Shown piece after piece: positions 33,452 to 42,899 of a stretch of DNA of 64,000 nucleotides; the stretch's first letter is position 1, and each line of letters starts with the position of its first letter. Under the pieces are notes generated by a model. It made no database searches. It had not been told where the DNA came from and saw only the letters and a program-made list of their open reading frames with translations. Position numbers and translations under genes: made by a program. The stretch spans positions 1 to 64,000 of the forward strand of contig JAFGFG010000008.1 in NCBI GenBank assembly GCA_016931255.1, written 5' to 3'. Origin of the DNA: Candidatus Aenigmatarchaeota archaeon. GTDB lineage: Archaea; Aenigmatarchaeota; Aenigmatarchaeia; QMZP01; JAFGSV01.

Positions 33452-34477
33452 TCATCTTTTCATTATAATATTTACGGCCCTGTTTACGGCCTTGTACGGG
33501 TTGTCGAGCCTCTCAACGAGCTTTCCGTTTTCCTTATGCTTTTCCGAATCAAGTATGGCTCTCGACAGTGCCAGTGCCTTCTTTTCGTCCCTGGCGTGTT
33601 TCATTATCCCTTCCTTCACAAGGAACCTGTCGACACCCGGAAGATTGTCAGGGCACAGCGATATGGTCGGGCAGCCGCCCACGCACGCCTCCCTGTTCAT
33701 GCACGAGCCCGCGCCCAGCATAAGGTCTGCGTGGCTGTACAGGCTAAGCGTGTCTATTGAATGCTTCGGGATTATAACGTCAAGCCTGCTGAACTGTTCA
33801 GCATCAGCATTTCCCCTCGGCAGGAATACTATATTGGATTCGGGATATTCATTTTTCAGTGATTTGAGTGTTGCATACAGCACTGAGCAGTGGAAGTTGT
33901 GGGATGCCAGAAGGGGCTCTGTTCTCGCGATTATGATTTTTCCGGACTCAATCCCAAGTTCTTTTATTACATCATCAGAAGGCCTGAAATCGAAGAAATG
34001 GGCTGTCTCGCAGACCCCGTAGAATTCCATTATGTCACGGGCGCCGTATTTCTTCATCTTCCTCATGTCAGTGGCCTTCGGCGAGACTATCACGTCTGTT
34101 ATGGGTGCTGTGAGCCTGCTCTGCTTCGATGCTGTCTCGTGGTCTATAACCATCACTGACGGGATTCCGAGTCCAAAAGACACCCGTGCGCATTCCACAG
34201 AGTGCTTGGAGAGCGCTATGTCAGGCTTCTCCCCTGAAACAATCTTCACCAGTTCAATTATACGCTCCGAACTGTGCACAAGCTTGCTCTCCAGGTCCTT
34301 TCCTCCGTGCGAACCCACGTTGGTGTATTGTATTCCGTTCCTTTCGAGAATCTCGTTCATGACGCCGAAGCTGCGCGATGTCACGAAAACCTCATTGCCG
34401 GACTTCTCAATCATTTTGATGAATGACCTGAAGAAATGGACATGGGGGAGGCTGGTGACATCTATCCAGTATTTCAC
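33452..34477 (-). CDS. DUF354 family glycosyltransferase-like protein
   Basis: The 341-residue protein matches DUF354, a GT-B-fold family resembling UDP-GlcNAc 2-epimerase/MurG enzymes (start MKYWIDVTSLPHVHFF; C-terminal ADLMLGAGSCMNREA with the nucleotide-sugar loop). The activity is unproven, but members cluster with glycan synthesis genes. It overlaps the upstream phosphoglycosyltransferase by ATGA, so both are co-translated. It is probably involved in building the sugar on the lipid carrier for S-layer glycosylation. Confidence 0.83.
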   Translation of the reverse strand: MKYWIDVTSLPHVHFFRSFIKMIEKSGNEVFVTSRSFGVMNEILERNGIQYTNVGSHGGKDLESKLVHSSERIIELVKIVSGEKPDIALSKHSVECARVSFGLGIPSVMVIDHETASKQSRLTAPITDVIVSPKATDMRKMKKYGARDIMEFYGVCETAHFFDFRPSDDVIKELGIESGKIIIARTEPLLASHNFHCSVLYATLKSLKNEYPESNIVFLPRGNADAEQFSRLDVIIPKHSIDTLSLYSHADLMLGAGSCMNREACVGGCPTISLCPDNLPGVDRFLVKEGIMKHARDEKKALALSRAILDSEKHKENGKLVERLDNPYKAVNRAVNIIMKR

Positions 34478-35400
34478 AGCATAACACCTGTGGCAATCAC
34501 AGTGAATATTCCAACCATCAATGAGAGTGACCAGAAGAACCTGACAAGCTGCTTCTCGTTCATGGGCTTCTTTCTCAGTACAATCCTTGAAAGGGAGAGA
34601 TAGTCGCTTCTCGGGACGAGTATGTCGTTCTTTCCCACCCTTGTCCTGACCTTTTCGCTTGAGCTGAAGTATCCTGCTGATATTCCCTTGATGAATATGT
34701 CAGCCATGTGAAGCACCAGAAGCGGCAGCAGCAAATGTATCAGGCCGAAGTAGAGTGTCACGCCGACAAAGAATCCGCCTACGGTGAATGTCCCTATGTT
34801 TCCCGGGAATATCTTGGCCGGGTACTTGTTGTGGAGGAGGAACGAGAAAAGTATGAGGAACATGCCGAATGACATGTAGAATGGAATTATGTTTCCTGTC
34901 ATGAGGCAGAGCACTGAGAAGAAGAACGCTGTGGATGTGCTCGTTCCCATCTCAAGCCCGTTGAAGCCCGCGAATAGGTTGAATGTGTTTCCTATTCCCA
35001 TCACAATGACAAGAAGCGGTATGAACAGCAGGAACGGCGTGTTCGCGAGTCCGAGGAGAAGTGCCCCTATGCCTGCGGAAATCGCCATTTTCGGGTATTT
35101 CTGGAGCTTCAGCATGTCGTCAGCTATTCCGTATGCAGCGAAGAGTGCTGTCGAAAGCGTGACAAGGAGTATGACAGGAGAAAGCGTCACTGCGTATGCG
35201 AACATGAAAAGCGCTATCGCAGGAGGAAGTATTGCCACTCCTCCCATCTCTGCCACTTTCGGCTTGTTTCTCTTGTGGACATCGATTCCGAATATGTTCA
35301 TTGCCTTGAGCTTTTTGGCTATGTTCGGGGTCGCAAGATATGTCGCCAGTGACAGCACAGCTGAAACCGATACTATGGGAACCATCTGATTGAATATCAT
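34474..35400 (-). CDS. MraY/WecA-type phosphoglycosyltransferase (AglH-like)
   Basis: The 308-residue membrane protein has about nine helices and the conserved loops of GlcNAc-1-phosphate transferases: HKRNKPKVAEMGG, GIADD (Asp pair), NTFNLFAGFNGLE and FPGNIGTFTVGG. It should transfer a HexNAc-1-phosphate from a UDP-sugar to dolichyl phosphate, the first step of N-glycan assembly. It leads a two-gene unit with DUF354 and has its own promoter region at 35401-35557. Confidence 0.88.
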   Translation of the reverse strand: MIFNQMVPIVSVSAVLSLATYLATPNIAKKLKAMNIFGIDVHKRNKPKVAEMGGVAILPPAIALFMFAYAVTLSPVILLVTLSTALFAAYGIADDMLKLQKYPKMAISAGIGALLLGLANTPFLLFIPLLVIVMGIGNTFNLFAGFNGLEMGTSTSTAFFFSVLCLMTGNIIPFYMSFGMFLILFSFLLHNKYPAKIFPGNIGTFTVGGFFVGVTLYFGLIHLLLPLLVLHMADIFIKGISAGYFSSSEKVRTRVGKNDILVPRSDYLSLSRIVLRKKPMNEKQLVRFFWSLSLMVGIFTVIATGVML

Positions 35401-35485
35401 AATTAATAATGGTACACATACCCAATATAAATATTACTAGTGAAACGGTGCGTCGCATTTTTTTAAAATCATTAAAAGATGCTTA

Positions 35486-35541
35486 TATCATTCCTTGGAT
35501 AATTAAAATACTTATTATCATTCCTTGGATAATTAAAATAC
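35486..35541. repeat. 26-bp direct repeat in 30-bp period
   Basis: A 26-base sequence beginning TATCATTCCTTGG occurs twice (35486-35511 and 35516-35541), offset by exactly 30 bases. It lies between the membrane regulator gene and the phosphoglycosyltransferase start. A recent slippage duplication is likeliest; a two-site operator is possible. An imperfect GCAT...ATGC palindrome lies just left of it (about 35457-35482). Confidence 0.8.
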
Positions 35542-35557
35542 GTTATATTCTAATTAA

Positions 35558-36502
35558 TCATATTTTAGACTTTAATTTTATCCTGAACGTCTTTTTGAAC
35601 TTCTCTCTTTCTATTACACCCCTCTCTTCAAGGCTTCTCAGCATTCGGGATATCCTCGGCTTGGAGAAATCCGTGAGATTTGCGAGCTTGTTCTGCTCAG
35701 TCTTTCCGTGAATCTTTATTATTTCGATTATCTTTTCCTCATCCTCGGTCATTACTACTATTCCACCTTTTTCATTTCGTGAACGGTGCACTATGATTGC
35801 TGCCATAACCACTATCACGCCGAGAGAGAAAACAAGATAGAAATCCAGAAGCGTAACCGGACTTTTTGCAGACTCCTTAAGTGAAAGCATTTCGATGTTT
35901 TCTACTGTCATGCCGCTTGATTTCAGCACCTCTTCCGCGCTTTCCGATGAGCTTATCAGTGTCACAGACTTTGCACCTATCTTCCTGAGTGCGTTTCTTG
36001 TCTGTTCCGTTATAGTGGAATTTTTCAGGAAAAGTATCGGAACTCTTTTTTCCAGTGCTATTCTCTGGGCTATGAGGAATCCTGAATAGTCCTCGCCTTC
36101 TGTTATGACGACTTCCGGGGATTCTCCCCACAGTTCAATGGCAACCCGTGCGGCGGTTCCGTACCTGTCCCAGTCCCATAGCCTGTTGACTATGAAGCCC
36201 ATCTCCTTCAGGTCGTCCTCGACTGATGTCGATATTGCGCTCTCGCCGCCTATTATAAGCATCACTTGGTATCCTATGTTCCTGAATCCCATGAGCTCGC
36301 TGCGTATCTGCGGCTCTATGCTGTCAGGGCTGACGAAGACAAGCGGTATATCCTCTGCACCCGCATATGCAGAAGCTATGGTGTAGTCTGTCGGAAGGTC
36401 TCCCCTTACAACTATCACATCATAATCGACGATGGCCTGAACTGAGGGCAGAATCGCCGTGAGAGCCAGTATAGTGATTATCAGAATCTTTCGGATTTCC
36501 AT
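35558..36502 (-). CDS. membrane winged-helix regulator with CW_binding_2-like ectodomain
   Basis: The 314-residue protein has a signal peptide (about 1-23) and an extracellular domain resembling cell-wall-binding repeat 2 (RGDLPTDYTIASAYA, LIIGGESAIS, DRYGTAARVAIELW). One membrane helix (about 215-237) and a cytoplasmic winged helix (about 250-314) follow. The CWB2-like domain may contact the S-layer or glycan, letting the protein sense the envelope and regulate genes directly. The start at 36502 overlaps the flippase by 22 bases; the reading frame extends upstream only as a shadow of the flippase. Function is inferred. Confidence 0.8.
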   Translation of the reverse strand: MEIRKILIITILALTAILPSVQAIVDYDVIVVRGDLPTDYTIASAYAGAEDIPLVFVSPDSIEPQIRSELMGFRNIGYQVMLIIGGESAISTSVEDDLKEMGFIVNRLWDWDRYGTAARVAIELWGESPEVVITEGEDYSGFLIAQRIALEKRVPILFLKNSTITEQTRNALRKIGAKSVTLISSSESAEEVLKSSGMTVENIEMLSLKESAKSPVTLLDFYLVFSLGVIVVMAAIIVHRSRNEKGGIVVMTEDEEKIIEIIKIHGKTEQNKLANLTDFSKPRISRMLRSLEERGVIEREKFKKTFRIKLKSKI

Positions 36503-37698
36503 ATCAGTCCACCCATAAACACAAGCGTCACGAATGATGATATCCCAAGCGCGTAAGCTGCTCCCATGTATATCATTCCAGGCACTAAGTAAACATTCAG
36601 CGCGAGGCTTAAAAATGCGAACAGAGCAGCTGAGTAAACTGCGTATTTCTGCAGTCCGACTGAATTCGCGAAGAAGAACAGCACAGTCAGGAATCCCATC
36701 ATTATGTACGCGGCTGAGAGAGGCATAAGGAATTGTGTCACCCCGAGATATGCAGGGTTTATGGCATTTATCACAATCTGCCCTGCTGCCATGAGGACAA
36801 TCGTGTAAACAGCGAAGAATCCCGCGCTCGCCTTGAGCGCATGGAACATCTCGCTTTTCCTTTTTGCGCGGTTTTTCTGGTTCTCGGAAGCCTTCGGAAG
36901 GAGCGCATTCGAATATGAATTGGCTATTATCAGGTATCCTATGCACAGGGCTACTGCGACATCATAGAACCCCGCTTCAGCAGTGGAATAGAATCCTGAT
37001 ATCACAATCCTGTCAAGGTTCATTGCGAACTGCCTGAGGAATTCGCTCAGGAATATGGGAAATGAGTATATGAGGATAGTCCTGAATGCATGTACGGTTT
37101 CCTCTCCGTACTGCATGGAATTCCTGTTCCTGGCAAGCAGAAAAATGTCTATGAGCACGAAGCTTGCCACGAATGCCATGAAAGGCGCGAAAACATAACC
37201 TGCGTAGAGCAGGCCTATCAGGACTGCTATCCTCATCATCATCATGACCGCGTCAGTGAGAGTGCTGGCTTTCATCCTGTAGAGACCGCGGAAGTAGAAT
37301 ATGCCGATGTTATAGACTGCAGCAAAAGGAACTGCCAGTATGGCCCAGTAAATAACCGAGACACTCACGTTGACAGCACCCGCTATGAGGGGAGCTGCAA
37401 TGAAAAGAATGCCTGATACTACGGAAGCGATAATTATCGAGCCGAGAAGTGATGCAGTGAAAAATATCTTCTTTTTGCTGCTGTCGCTTGAGACAAACTT
37501 CGCCAGACCTATTGTGATATTGAGCGTTGCGAACAGCACGAACCAGTTGAAGAGTATGAGAAATATGGCCACCTCTCCGTAAGCTTCCATGGAGAGCGTG
37601 TTCATGCATATTATCCTGAACAGCACGCCTCCAACCTTGAGGAACATGAACCCCAGAAGGAGTATCAGCCCCCCCTTATACAGTTCGCCTGTCTGCAT
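36481..37698 (-). CDS. Wzx-type polysaccharide/lipid-linked glycan flippase
   Basis: The 405-residue protein has about 12 hydrophobic helices with the MOP-exporter pattern of Wzx/RfbX proteins. Positively charged loops and the NRNSMQYGEE segment fit this family. It should move the lipid-linked glycan across the membrane. It overlaps the polymerase-like gene before it by 23 bases and the regulator after it by 22 bases, so the genes form one operon. Confidence 0.85.
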   Translation of the reverse strand: MQTGELYKGGLILLLGFMFLKVGGVLFRIICMNTLSMEAYGEVAIFLILFNWFVLFATLNITIGLAKFVSSDSSKKKIFFTASLLGSIIIASVVSGILFIAAPLIAGAVNVSVSVIYWAILAVPFAAVYNIGIFYFRGLYRMKASTLTDAVMMMMRIAVLIGLLYAGYVFAPFMAFVASFVLIDIFLLARNRNSMQYGEETVHAFRTILIYSFPIFLSEFLRQFAMNLDRIVISGFYSTAEAGFYDVAVALCIGYLIIANSYSNALLPKASENQKNRAKRKSEMFHALKASAGFFAVYTIVLMAAGQIVINAINPAYLGVTQFLMPLSAAYIMMGFLTVLFFFANSVGLQKYAVYSAALFAFLSLALNVYLVPGMIYMGAAYALGISSFVTLVFMGGLIWKSERF

Positions 37699-38857
37699 CC
37701 TTTATCACCCTGAGCCATCCCATGTATGTAAATCCTATTATAATGAATACATTAATGCCTACGTCAAGCGTTCCGAGAAGCACTGCCATGAGGACAGCAT
37801 AAAGTGGATAGTCTTTTCTCCTGAGGTTTCCGAGGACGACTCCTGACCACCACCCGACGATGAATACCGCAGGGAGCCCGAAGTTCATCATAGCCTCGCC
37901 GAATGCTGTTGACGTTATCCTGCAGTCATAGCCATAGAAAACCTCGCATGTGTATTCAGTTGATTCCATTGTTATGGAGCCGCCGTATGTGTATCCCCAC
38001 GGGAACGACAGGTTGACTATGTTATCGAAGACGCTCATGGTGAATGCGAGCCGGTGCTCTAATGTCCTTACGGGACCAAGGTTCCATTCATTGTTGTCAG
38101 ACATCACCGAGTACCCTACGGAAATGAACAGCACGAAGAGCGCCGCAGCAACAGCCGCCAGCACAGCCGCCCTGCCGATGCCTTTTTTTTTCAGCATCCC
38201 CGCATTCAGTTCAAGAAGCACCCATGCTATGAATGATATGCATGCGTAGAGCCTGAATGTTGAGAGTGCGAGTGAAAAGATGAGGAACGGCCACAGGTAT
38301 CTCTTTGCGGGAAACAGCCTCGCCAGAGAGTATGTCATGAGGAAGAAACCCGTTATGAACATGGGGTTGACATGCGTCAGAAGGTCGTTGTGAAGCGAGA
38401 TGTCTATCAGTGGAAGTCCGTTGACAGCATAGCTCACCCAGAGCGCAAAAGCGCCTGTCGCGAACATGTACTCCCACCTGAATCTGGAGAGTGTCACTAT
38501 CGCGCATACCATGAGCACGAAAGCTGACATTAATATACTCAGAAGAACCGGAAGGCCTATTATGTAATATGCTGTGGCAACGCCTATGATGAATGCCGGT
38601 ATGAAAGGTATGAATGAGAGTTTTCTCGCCTGATTTGATGTTCTCAGCCCTATATAGAATGCAAGCAGTCCAAACAGGAATACACATACAGTTAGCGGAG
38701 TCGTGGATATCTTTGCGCTGGCTGCCTGTATTACAGGATCCATTGTTGCAAGGGATGTTATTATCAGATAAGCTATCCCTGCTACTATGAAAAGCTCCGG
38801 CTGTGTTGCCAGCTTATGAGCGCCTCTTAGCACTTCTGTAAATATTTTCCGTTTCAT
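37676..38857 (-). CDS. polytopic membrane protein, possible glycan polymerase (Wzy-like)
   Basis: The 393-residue protein has about ten membrane helices and one large extracellular loop (about residues 265-315) containing Cys-flanked TYGGSITMESTEYTCEVFYGYDC. The layout resembles Wzy/O-antigen polymerases and ligases, but no specific motif confirms it. Position between a glycosyltransferase and a flippase supports a role in glycan assembly. It overlaps the glycosyltransferase gene by 44 bases. Confidence 0.55.
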   Translation of the reverse strand: MKRKIFTEVLRGAHKLATQPELFIVAGIAYLIITSLATMDPVIQAASAKISTTPLTVCVFLFGLLAFYIGLRTSNQARKLSFIPFIPAFIIGVATAYYIIGLPVLLSILMSAFVLMVCAIVTLSRFRWEYMFATGAFALWVSYAVNGLPLIDISLHNDLLTHVNPMFITGFFLMTYSLARLFPAKRYLWPFLIFSLALSTFRLYACISFIAWVLLELNAGMLKKKGIGRAAVLAAVAAALFVLFISVGYSVMSDNNEWNLGPVRTLEHRLAFTMSVFDNIVNLSFPWGYTYGGSITMESTEYTCEVFYGYDCRITSTAFGEAMMNFGLPAVFIVGWWSGVVLGNLRRKDYPLYAVLMAVLLGTLDVGINVFIIIGFTYMGWLRVIKDADRRTV

Positions 38858-39911
38858 TGACCATCCTTCTGAGTGTAAACTTCTCGGCTTTTTTCCTGTT
38901 GCCTTTTACAATGACTTCCATGAACTTCCTGTCATTCAGCGCCTTCATGACATCGTGGGGCATGTTCCCTGATATGGACTCAGCGCAAAGGACTTCCGGA
39001 AGCGCTCCGTTGCCCGATGCTATTACAGGCACATCCATCAGCGCGGCCTCCAGTGCGGTGAGGCCGAAACCCTCTATCCTTGAAGGAATGACAACTACAT
39101 CAGATGCCTTCATGTATTCGAGAGTTTCCCCATGTTCCTTGGGGCCGACGAATTCCACAATACCGGACAGTCCCTTTTTTTTCGTGTCTTCTTTCAGCTT
39201 AACAGCAAGGGGACCGTCGCCTATCATCAGGAACTTCATGCCAGCATTCCTTCCGGACAGGTGCTCTGCGAGAAGAAGGAATATGTCCGCGCCCTTGGCT
39301 TCCGACAATTTTCCGGCGAATGTGACTATCTTTTCGCTGCCGAGCCCCAGCACCTTTCTTGCTTTCTCCCTGGAGCTTTGCGGAAGCTCCTTTTCATCCA
39401 GCCCGTTGTGGACAACACTTATTTTCTTTCTGTTTATGCCTGCCTTAAGTGCTTCTCCTGCCAGATGATCTGAGACGCATATGAGTGTGTCTGAAAGGTT
39501 TCCTGTCTTCTTCACCATCCACCTGCCGAAACGTCCTTTGGCGAGCGAAAGCAGGTCAGACCCATGGGCTGTCACTATTATCTTTTCATTCTTTCCGAAG
39601 AGCGCCCTGAATTTCACTGCAACGGTCCCAGGCGGGTGCATGTACTGCGCATGTATCACATCGAACTTCATTTCCCTGCACAGCGACCTCAGCTTGAAGA
39701 GCGTGCCCAGAAAGAATGAAGCTCCTCTCAGGAACTTCATATTTGCCACGGGTATCTCATGGATTGTTATCCGGTCGTCTTCCCGTCCCATTTTTCCATA
39801 TGTTATTAGATGCACTTCATGTTTCCCGGAAAGCGTATCAATGAGGCTCTCCGTATGAACAGGCACGCCTCCTGTCTGCGGAGCATATGGTGAGATTATG
39901 CATATCCTCAT
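38814..39911 (-). CDS. family 4 glycosyltransferase
   Basis: The 365-residue GT-B enzyme starts MRICIISPYAPQTGGVP, has a nucleotide-sugar site E-x7-E in IPSRIEGFGLTALEAALM and a GAD...ILLAEHL segment. Family 4 members transfer sugars with retention from UDP or GDP donors. It lies 5 bases downstream of the oligosaccharyltransferase-like gene. It probably adds a sugar to the lipid-linked S-layer glycan; sugar specificity cannot be told. Confidence 0.9.
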   Translation of the reverse strand: MRICIISPYAPQTGGVPVHTESLIDTLSGKHEVHLITYGKMGREDDRITIHEIPVANMKFLRGASFFLGTLFKLRSLCREMKFDVIHAQYMHPPGTVAVKFRALFGKNEKIIVTAHGSDLLSLAKGRFGRWMVKKTGNLSDTLICVSDHLAGEALKAGINRKKISVVHNGLDEKELPQSSREKARKVLGLGSEKIVTFAGKLSEAKGADIFLLLAEHLSGRNAGMKFLMIGDGPLAVKLKEDTKKKGLSGIVEFVGPKEHGETLEYMKASDVVVIPSRIEGFGLTALEAALMDVPVIASGNGALPEVLCAESISGNMPHDVMKALNDRKFMEVIVKGNRKKAEKFTLRRMVNETENIYRSAKRRS

Positions 39912-39916
39912 AGGCT

Positions 39917-42313
39917 TCAGCTCATCAGTTTAACAATTGTCTCAAGGTCATCCCTGGCAGGGTCATAATGTGATGCGAAGTAGCTCTTTGTCAGCTTGTA
40001 CTGCTGGTCGAGACCGGAGAAACTGTAAGCGCTGATTGCCAGAGGGTATGAGACCTGTTCTGTCCTTATCACCCTTCCGGTTGTCGGAACCACGAAGTTC
40101 CAGAACATGCCTTCAGAGTTCTGCTGCCTGGAAAGCCACACCGCGCCCTTCTCTATCGCAGCCTTCACCGCTGTGTCGCCTGTCAGTTCGTAGTAGTCAG
40201 TGAGCGATGAAAGTATGGCTGACTGCGAGTTCACTGTGCTCCTGTCGCTGAATTCTCCGTACGGCCAAGAACCGTCATCATTCTGCGCGGACACGATTCT
40301 TTCTGCAAGTGACTGTGCGATGTCGCTTCTCCCCATCATGTTCATCGCCGGAAGGCACGCTGCCTCGTTCCTGTAATCCTCGGAATCAGAGCTTTCGAGC
40401 GTTCTGAGCCACTCTCCATTATACAGCGATGTTATGAATGTCTTTGCATTTTCCACGGACGGCCCCCCGATATCCGGATAATCTTCGTATATGCTGATGA
40501 CATCCTCAGCCACAAGGCACGTTGCAGATGTGCTCTTCTTCGGGTATTCATACTTCTGGTCGAAGTATGCGCCGTCAGGAAGCTGCTCGAATGCGAGCCA
40601 CTCCATCAGCCATTCAGCCCTGTCGTAGAATTTATCATTGCCTGTCTTTTCGTATATGTCAATGTGAATCTTTACAATCTCCGATATGTCAGGGTAATGG
40701 GCCCTGAAATCCCTGTGGTCCAGGTATGCTATTCCGTTCCAGTATTCCTCAAGATAGGGAAGGAGCTCAAGTGAGTTGTTCGTTCCGAAAGGCTCTGCGT
40801 ACTCCTTGACATCTATGTAACTGTCCAGAACTTGGCTGTCTTCCGGAAGAACCGGGACAGGCTCATACTTGTAGACCTCTGCCTCGTCATTGGCGTATAC
40901 CGGCCTGAAATACGTGCTGTGGCTCAGGTGCTCGACAAGCCCGTATTTAAGCGCATCCAGCTGTGACCTCATCCTTGCATCTATGTATATGTAATCAACA
41001 GAATACCCGTCCATGAGCTTCAGCATCCAGTCCATATTCGCAGAACGGAACATCACGAACATGTCGGTGTAAGCAGCCTGTGCGTCAGCCACAGAAGGAG
41101 GCTCCTCGAAGAATCCCTGATATATCTTCTTCCACGTCAGGATGTCTTTGCGTTCGGTCACGCCCATTATGTAGTATCCTTCCTCTTTCCATGTCAGTAT
41201 TGTACTGTTCTGAGGTGTGTTCTCCTTTATCCATGACAGTGCTGACATTTCCCCAGGACCTGGATGCTCCACGAAATAAACAGCTGTCACTATCGCCTGC
41301 GCTACTGTCGCGAGTATAACCAGCGCCACAGCCTCCTTTAGGAGCTTCTTCTTCTTGGCTTTCGGTATGACATAGCTGACCATTGCGTAACCTGCGAGAA
41401 CAGACAGCGGTATCGCAGCATAAGGGTCGCGGAATCTGAAAGAAACAGAGCCAACTGTCAGCAGCATCACAGTCCATACAAGGATGAACATCTGGAACAT
41501 GTCCTTTGTCTTGTGGAGCTTTATCATTCCTATGACAGCGAATGCCAGCTGGACACCTCCCATCCATTTCAGGTATCCTATGGCTGTCACTGCCTCGACA
41601 TTTATCCTTGACACAAGGTCGGACATGTAAGAGTTGACTGCGTAGTAGACTGCTGCTATGAATATGCCAACAGCAGCAAGATGCCTCTTCTTCCTGAATA
41701 TGTGAGCATGGTACACAAGCAGCAGCAGGAATGCTGAAAGTATGAACAGCGACCATCCCCTGTGCGAGAATATGTACACAGTGAATGTGATTCCCATGAA
41801 GGCCAGCTGCCTGATATCCTTTGTCTTCAGGTATCTGACAAGGAACAGCAGCGCTGTCACGAACAGCATAACGCCAAAGCCCTCGGGTATGGCCATGGCT
41901 GTTCTGAATATGTGTATTGGTGACGCTGCGAAGAAGAATGCCGAGAAGAGCGCTATCTTATCATCCGGGAAGATTTCCCTTGAAAGGAAGAATATAGCAA
42001 TTGTTGTCAGCGCACCGATAAGTGCTCCAACAAGATGCGAGCCGAATACAGGCGGCAGGAAAAGGAGGAAGAATGCAAGAAGCGCATGGAAGCCCGGCGG
42101 ATAGCTGTATGCCTTCAGACCTATGAGGGAAATGGGGTCAAATGAGAGCAGGGTTCCGTTCTCGACTATCCTCAAAGCTATGTCAATGTGCAGGTATGAA
42201 TCAAGTCCCGCAGGCACCTGAAAGATGACAACAGGCATTAACCTCACTAACAGGGCGAACAGGAATATCACAGCCAGAGTCTTCAGCGTGGGGCTTAGCT
42301 TTCCGGGGTTCAT
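39917..42313 (-). CDS. GT-C (STT3/AglB-like) membrane transferase fused to alpha/alpha-toroid domain
   Basis: The 798-residue protein begins with about 12 membrane helices (1-345) of GT-C type, with an acidic first loop (GLDSYLHID) and SWIKENTPQNSTIL after the last helix. An AglB-type WWDYG motif is replaced by TWKEEGYY. From about residue 500 the soluble part contains several toroid repeats resembling terpene-cyclase/prenyltransferase or pectate-lyase-type alpha/alpha barrels (AQNDDGSWPYGEF, LSRQQNSEGMFW). Oligosaccharide transfer to the S-layer is the best guess; the fused toroid is unusual. It leads the glycan operon. Confidence 0.72.
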   Translation of the reverse strand: MNPGKLSPTLKTLAVIFLFALLVRLMPVVIFQVPAGLDSYLHIDIALRIVENGTLLSFDPISLIGLKAYSYPPGFHALLAFFLLFLPPVFGSHLVGALIGALTTIAIFFLSREIFPDDKIALFSAFFFAASPIHIFRTAMAIPEGFGVMLFVTALLFLVRYLKTKDIRQLAFMGITFTVYIFSHRGWSLFILSAFLLLLVYHAHIFRKKRHLAAVGIFIAAVYYAVNSYMSDLVSRINVEAVTAIGYLKWMGGVQLAFAVIGMIKLHKTKDMFQMFILVWTVMLLTVGSVSFRFRDPYAAIPLSVLAGYAMVSYVIPKAKKKKLLKEAVALVILATVAQAIVTAVYFVEHPGPGEMSALSWIKENTPQNSTILTWKEEGYYIMGVTERKDILTWKKIYQGFFEEPPSVADAQAAYTDMFVMFRSANMDWMLKLMDGYSVDYIYIDARMRSQLDALKYGLVEHLSHSTYFRPVYANDEAEVYKYEPVPVLPEDSQVLDSYIDVKEYAEPFGTNNSLELLPYLEEYWNGIAYLDHRDFRAHYPDISEIVKIHIDIYEKTGNDKFYDRAEWLMEWLAFEQLPDGAYFDQKYEYPKKSTSATCLVAEDVISIYEDYPDIGGPSVENAKTFITSLYNGEWLRTLESSDSEDYRNEAACLPAMNMMGRSDIAQSLAERIVSAQNDDGSWPYGEFSDRSTVNSQSAILSSLTDYYELTGDTAVKAAIEKGAVWLSRQQNSEGMFWNFVVPTTGRVIRTEQVSYPLAISAYSFSGLDQQYKLTKSYFASHYDPARDDLETIVKLMS

Positions 42314-42380
42314 AGTATCAACTGTTTGAAATTGATATTCCTGCTTAAAATAAAAAACCAGGAAAGGAGAAGAACAATAA

Positions 42381-42857
42381 TTACTTCTTTATTTCCTCGT
42401 CAAATGTTTCTATCTGCTGCCTGAGCTTTACGAGCATGTCATTTGTCTTCTCAAAGGAAACTGCCATAAGCTCTTTCTCGTTCTCAAGATTCTTGACCTG
42501 TTCCTGAAGAGTGACCCTTTCCGATGCGAGATGCGCCTTGTCTTCCTTCAGGCTTGATATCTTGGTCTGGAGAATGCTTATCTCTTCGCCCCTCTTCTGA
42601 AGCTCTCCATGAAGCTTGTCCCTTGTTGTCTTAAGGTCTCCTACAACTTCCTTGAGCTGCATTTCTTCCTGCTTGAGCTTTCTTATCTTGTCTACGAGCT
42701 GTTTCCTCTGCGCTTTTATGTCGAGCGCCTTAACTACATCCTCTGTCAGGGTATCCACTACATCCTCAAGGCCTTTTATATGTTCAAGTCTGACCTTTTT
42801 ATGATATTCAGGAGAACCCTGTACCGGCATATCCTGTTTTTGAACTTCTTCAGCCAT
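42381..42857 (-). CDS. coiled-coil protein
   Basis: The 158-residue protein is almost entirely heptad coiled coil from residue 20 to 155, without cysteines or membrane segments. No family is recognised. It lies 42 bases downstream of another coiled-coil protein (42900) and may be co-transcribed with it. Structural or adaptor role possible. Confidence 0.65.
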   Translation of the reverse strand: MAEEVQKQDMPVQGSPEYHKKVRLEHIKGLEDVVDTLTEDVVKALDIKAQRKQLVDKIRKLKQEEMQLKEVVGDLKTTRDKLHGELQKRGEEISILQTKISSLKEDKAHLASERVTLQEQVKNLENEKELMAVSFEKTNDMLVKLRQQIETFDEEIKK

Positions 42858-42899
42858 AAATTACACCAATAATTATTATTCGCTTAGCTCGTATTTAAA

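Noticed and set aside
35486-35541. Short CRISPR array
   Set aside because: There are only two copies with a 4-base gap, no spacers, and no cas genes in the window.
36505-36946. N-terminal extension of the membrane regulator to 36946
   Set aside because: That part is a shadow of the flippase gene in another frame. The signal peptide starting at 36502 marks the true start.
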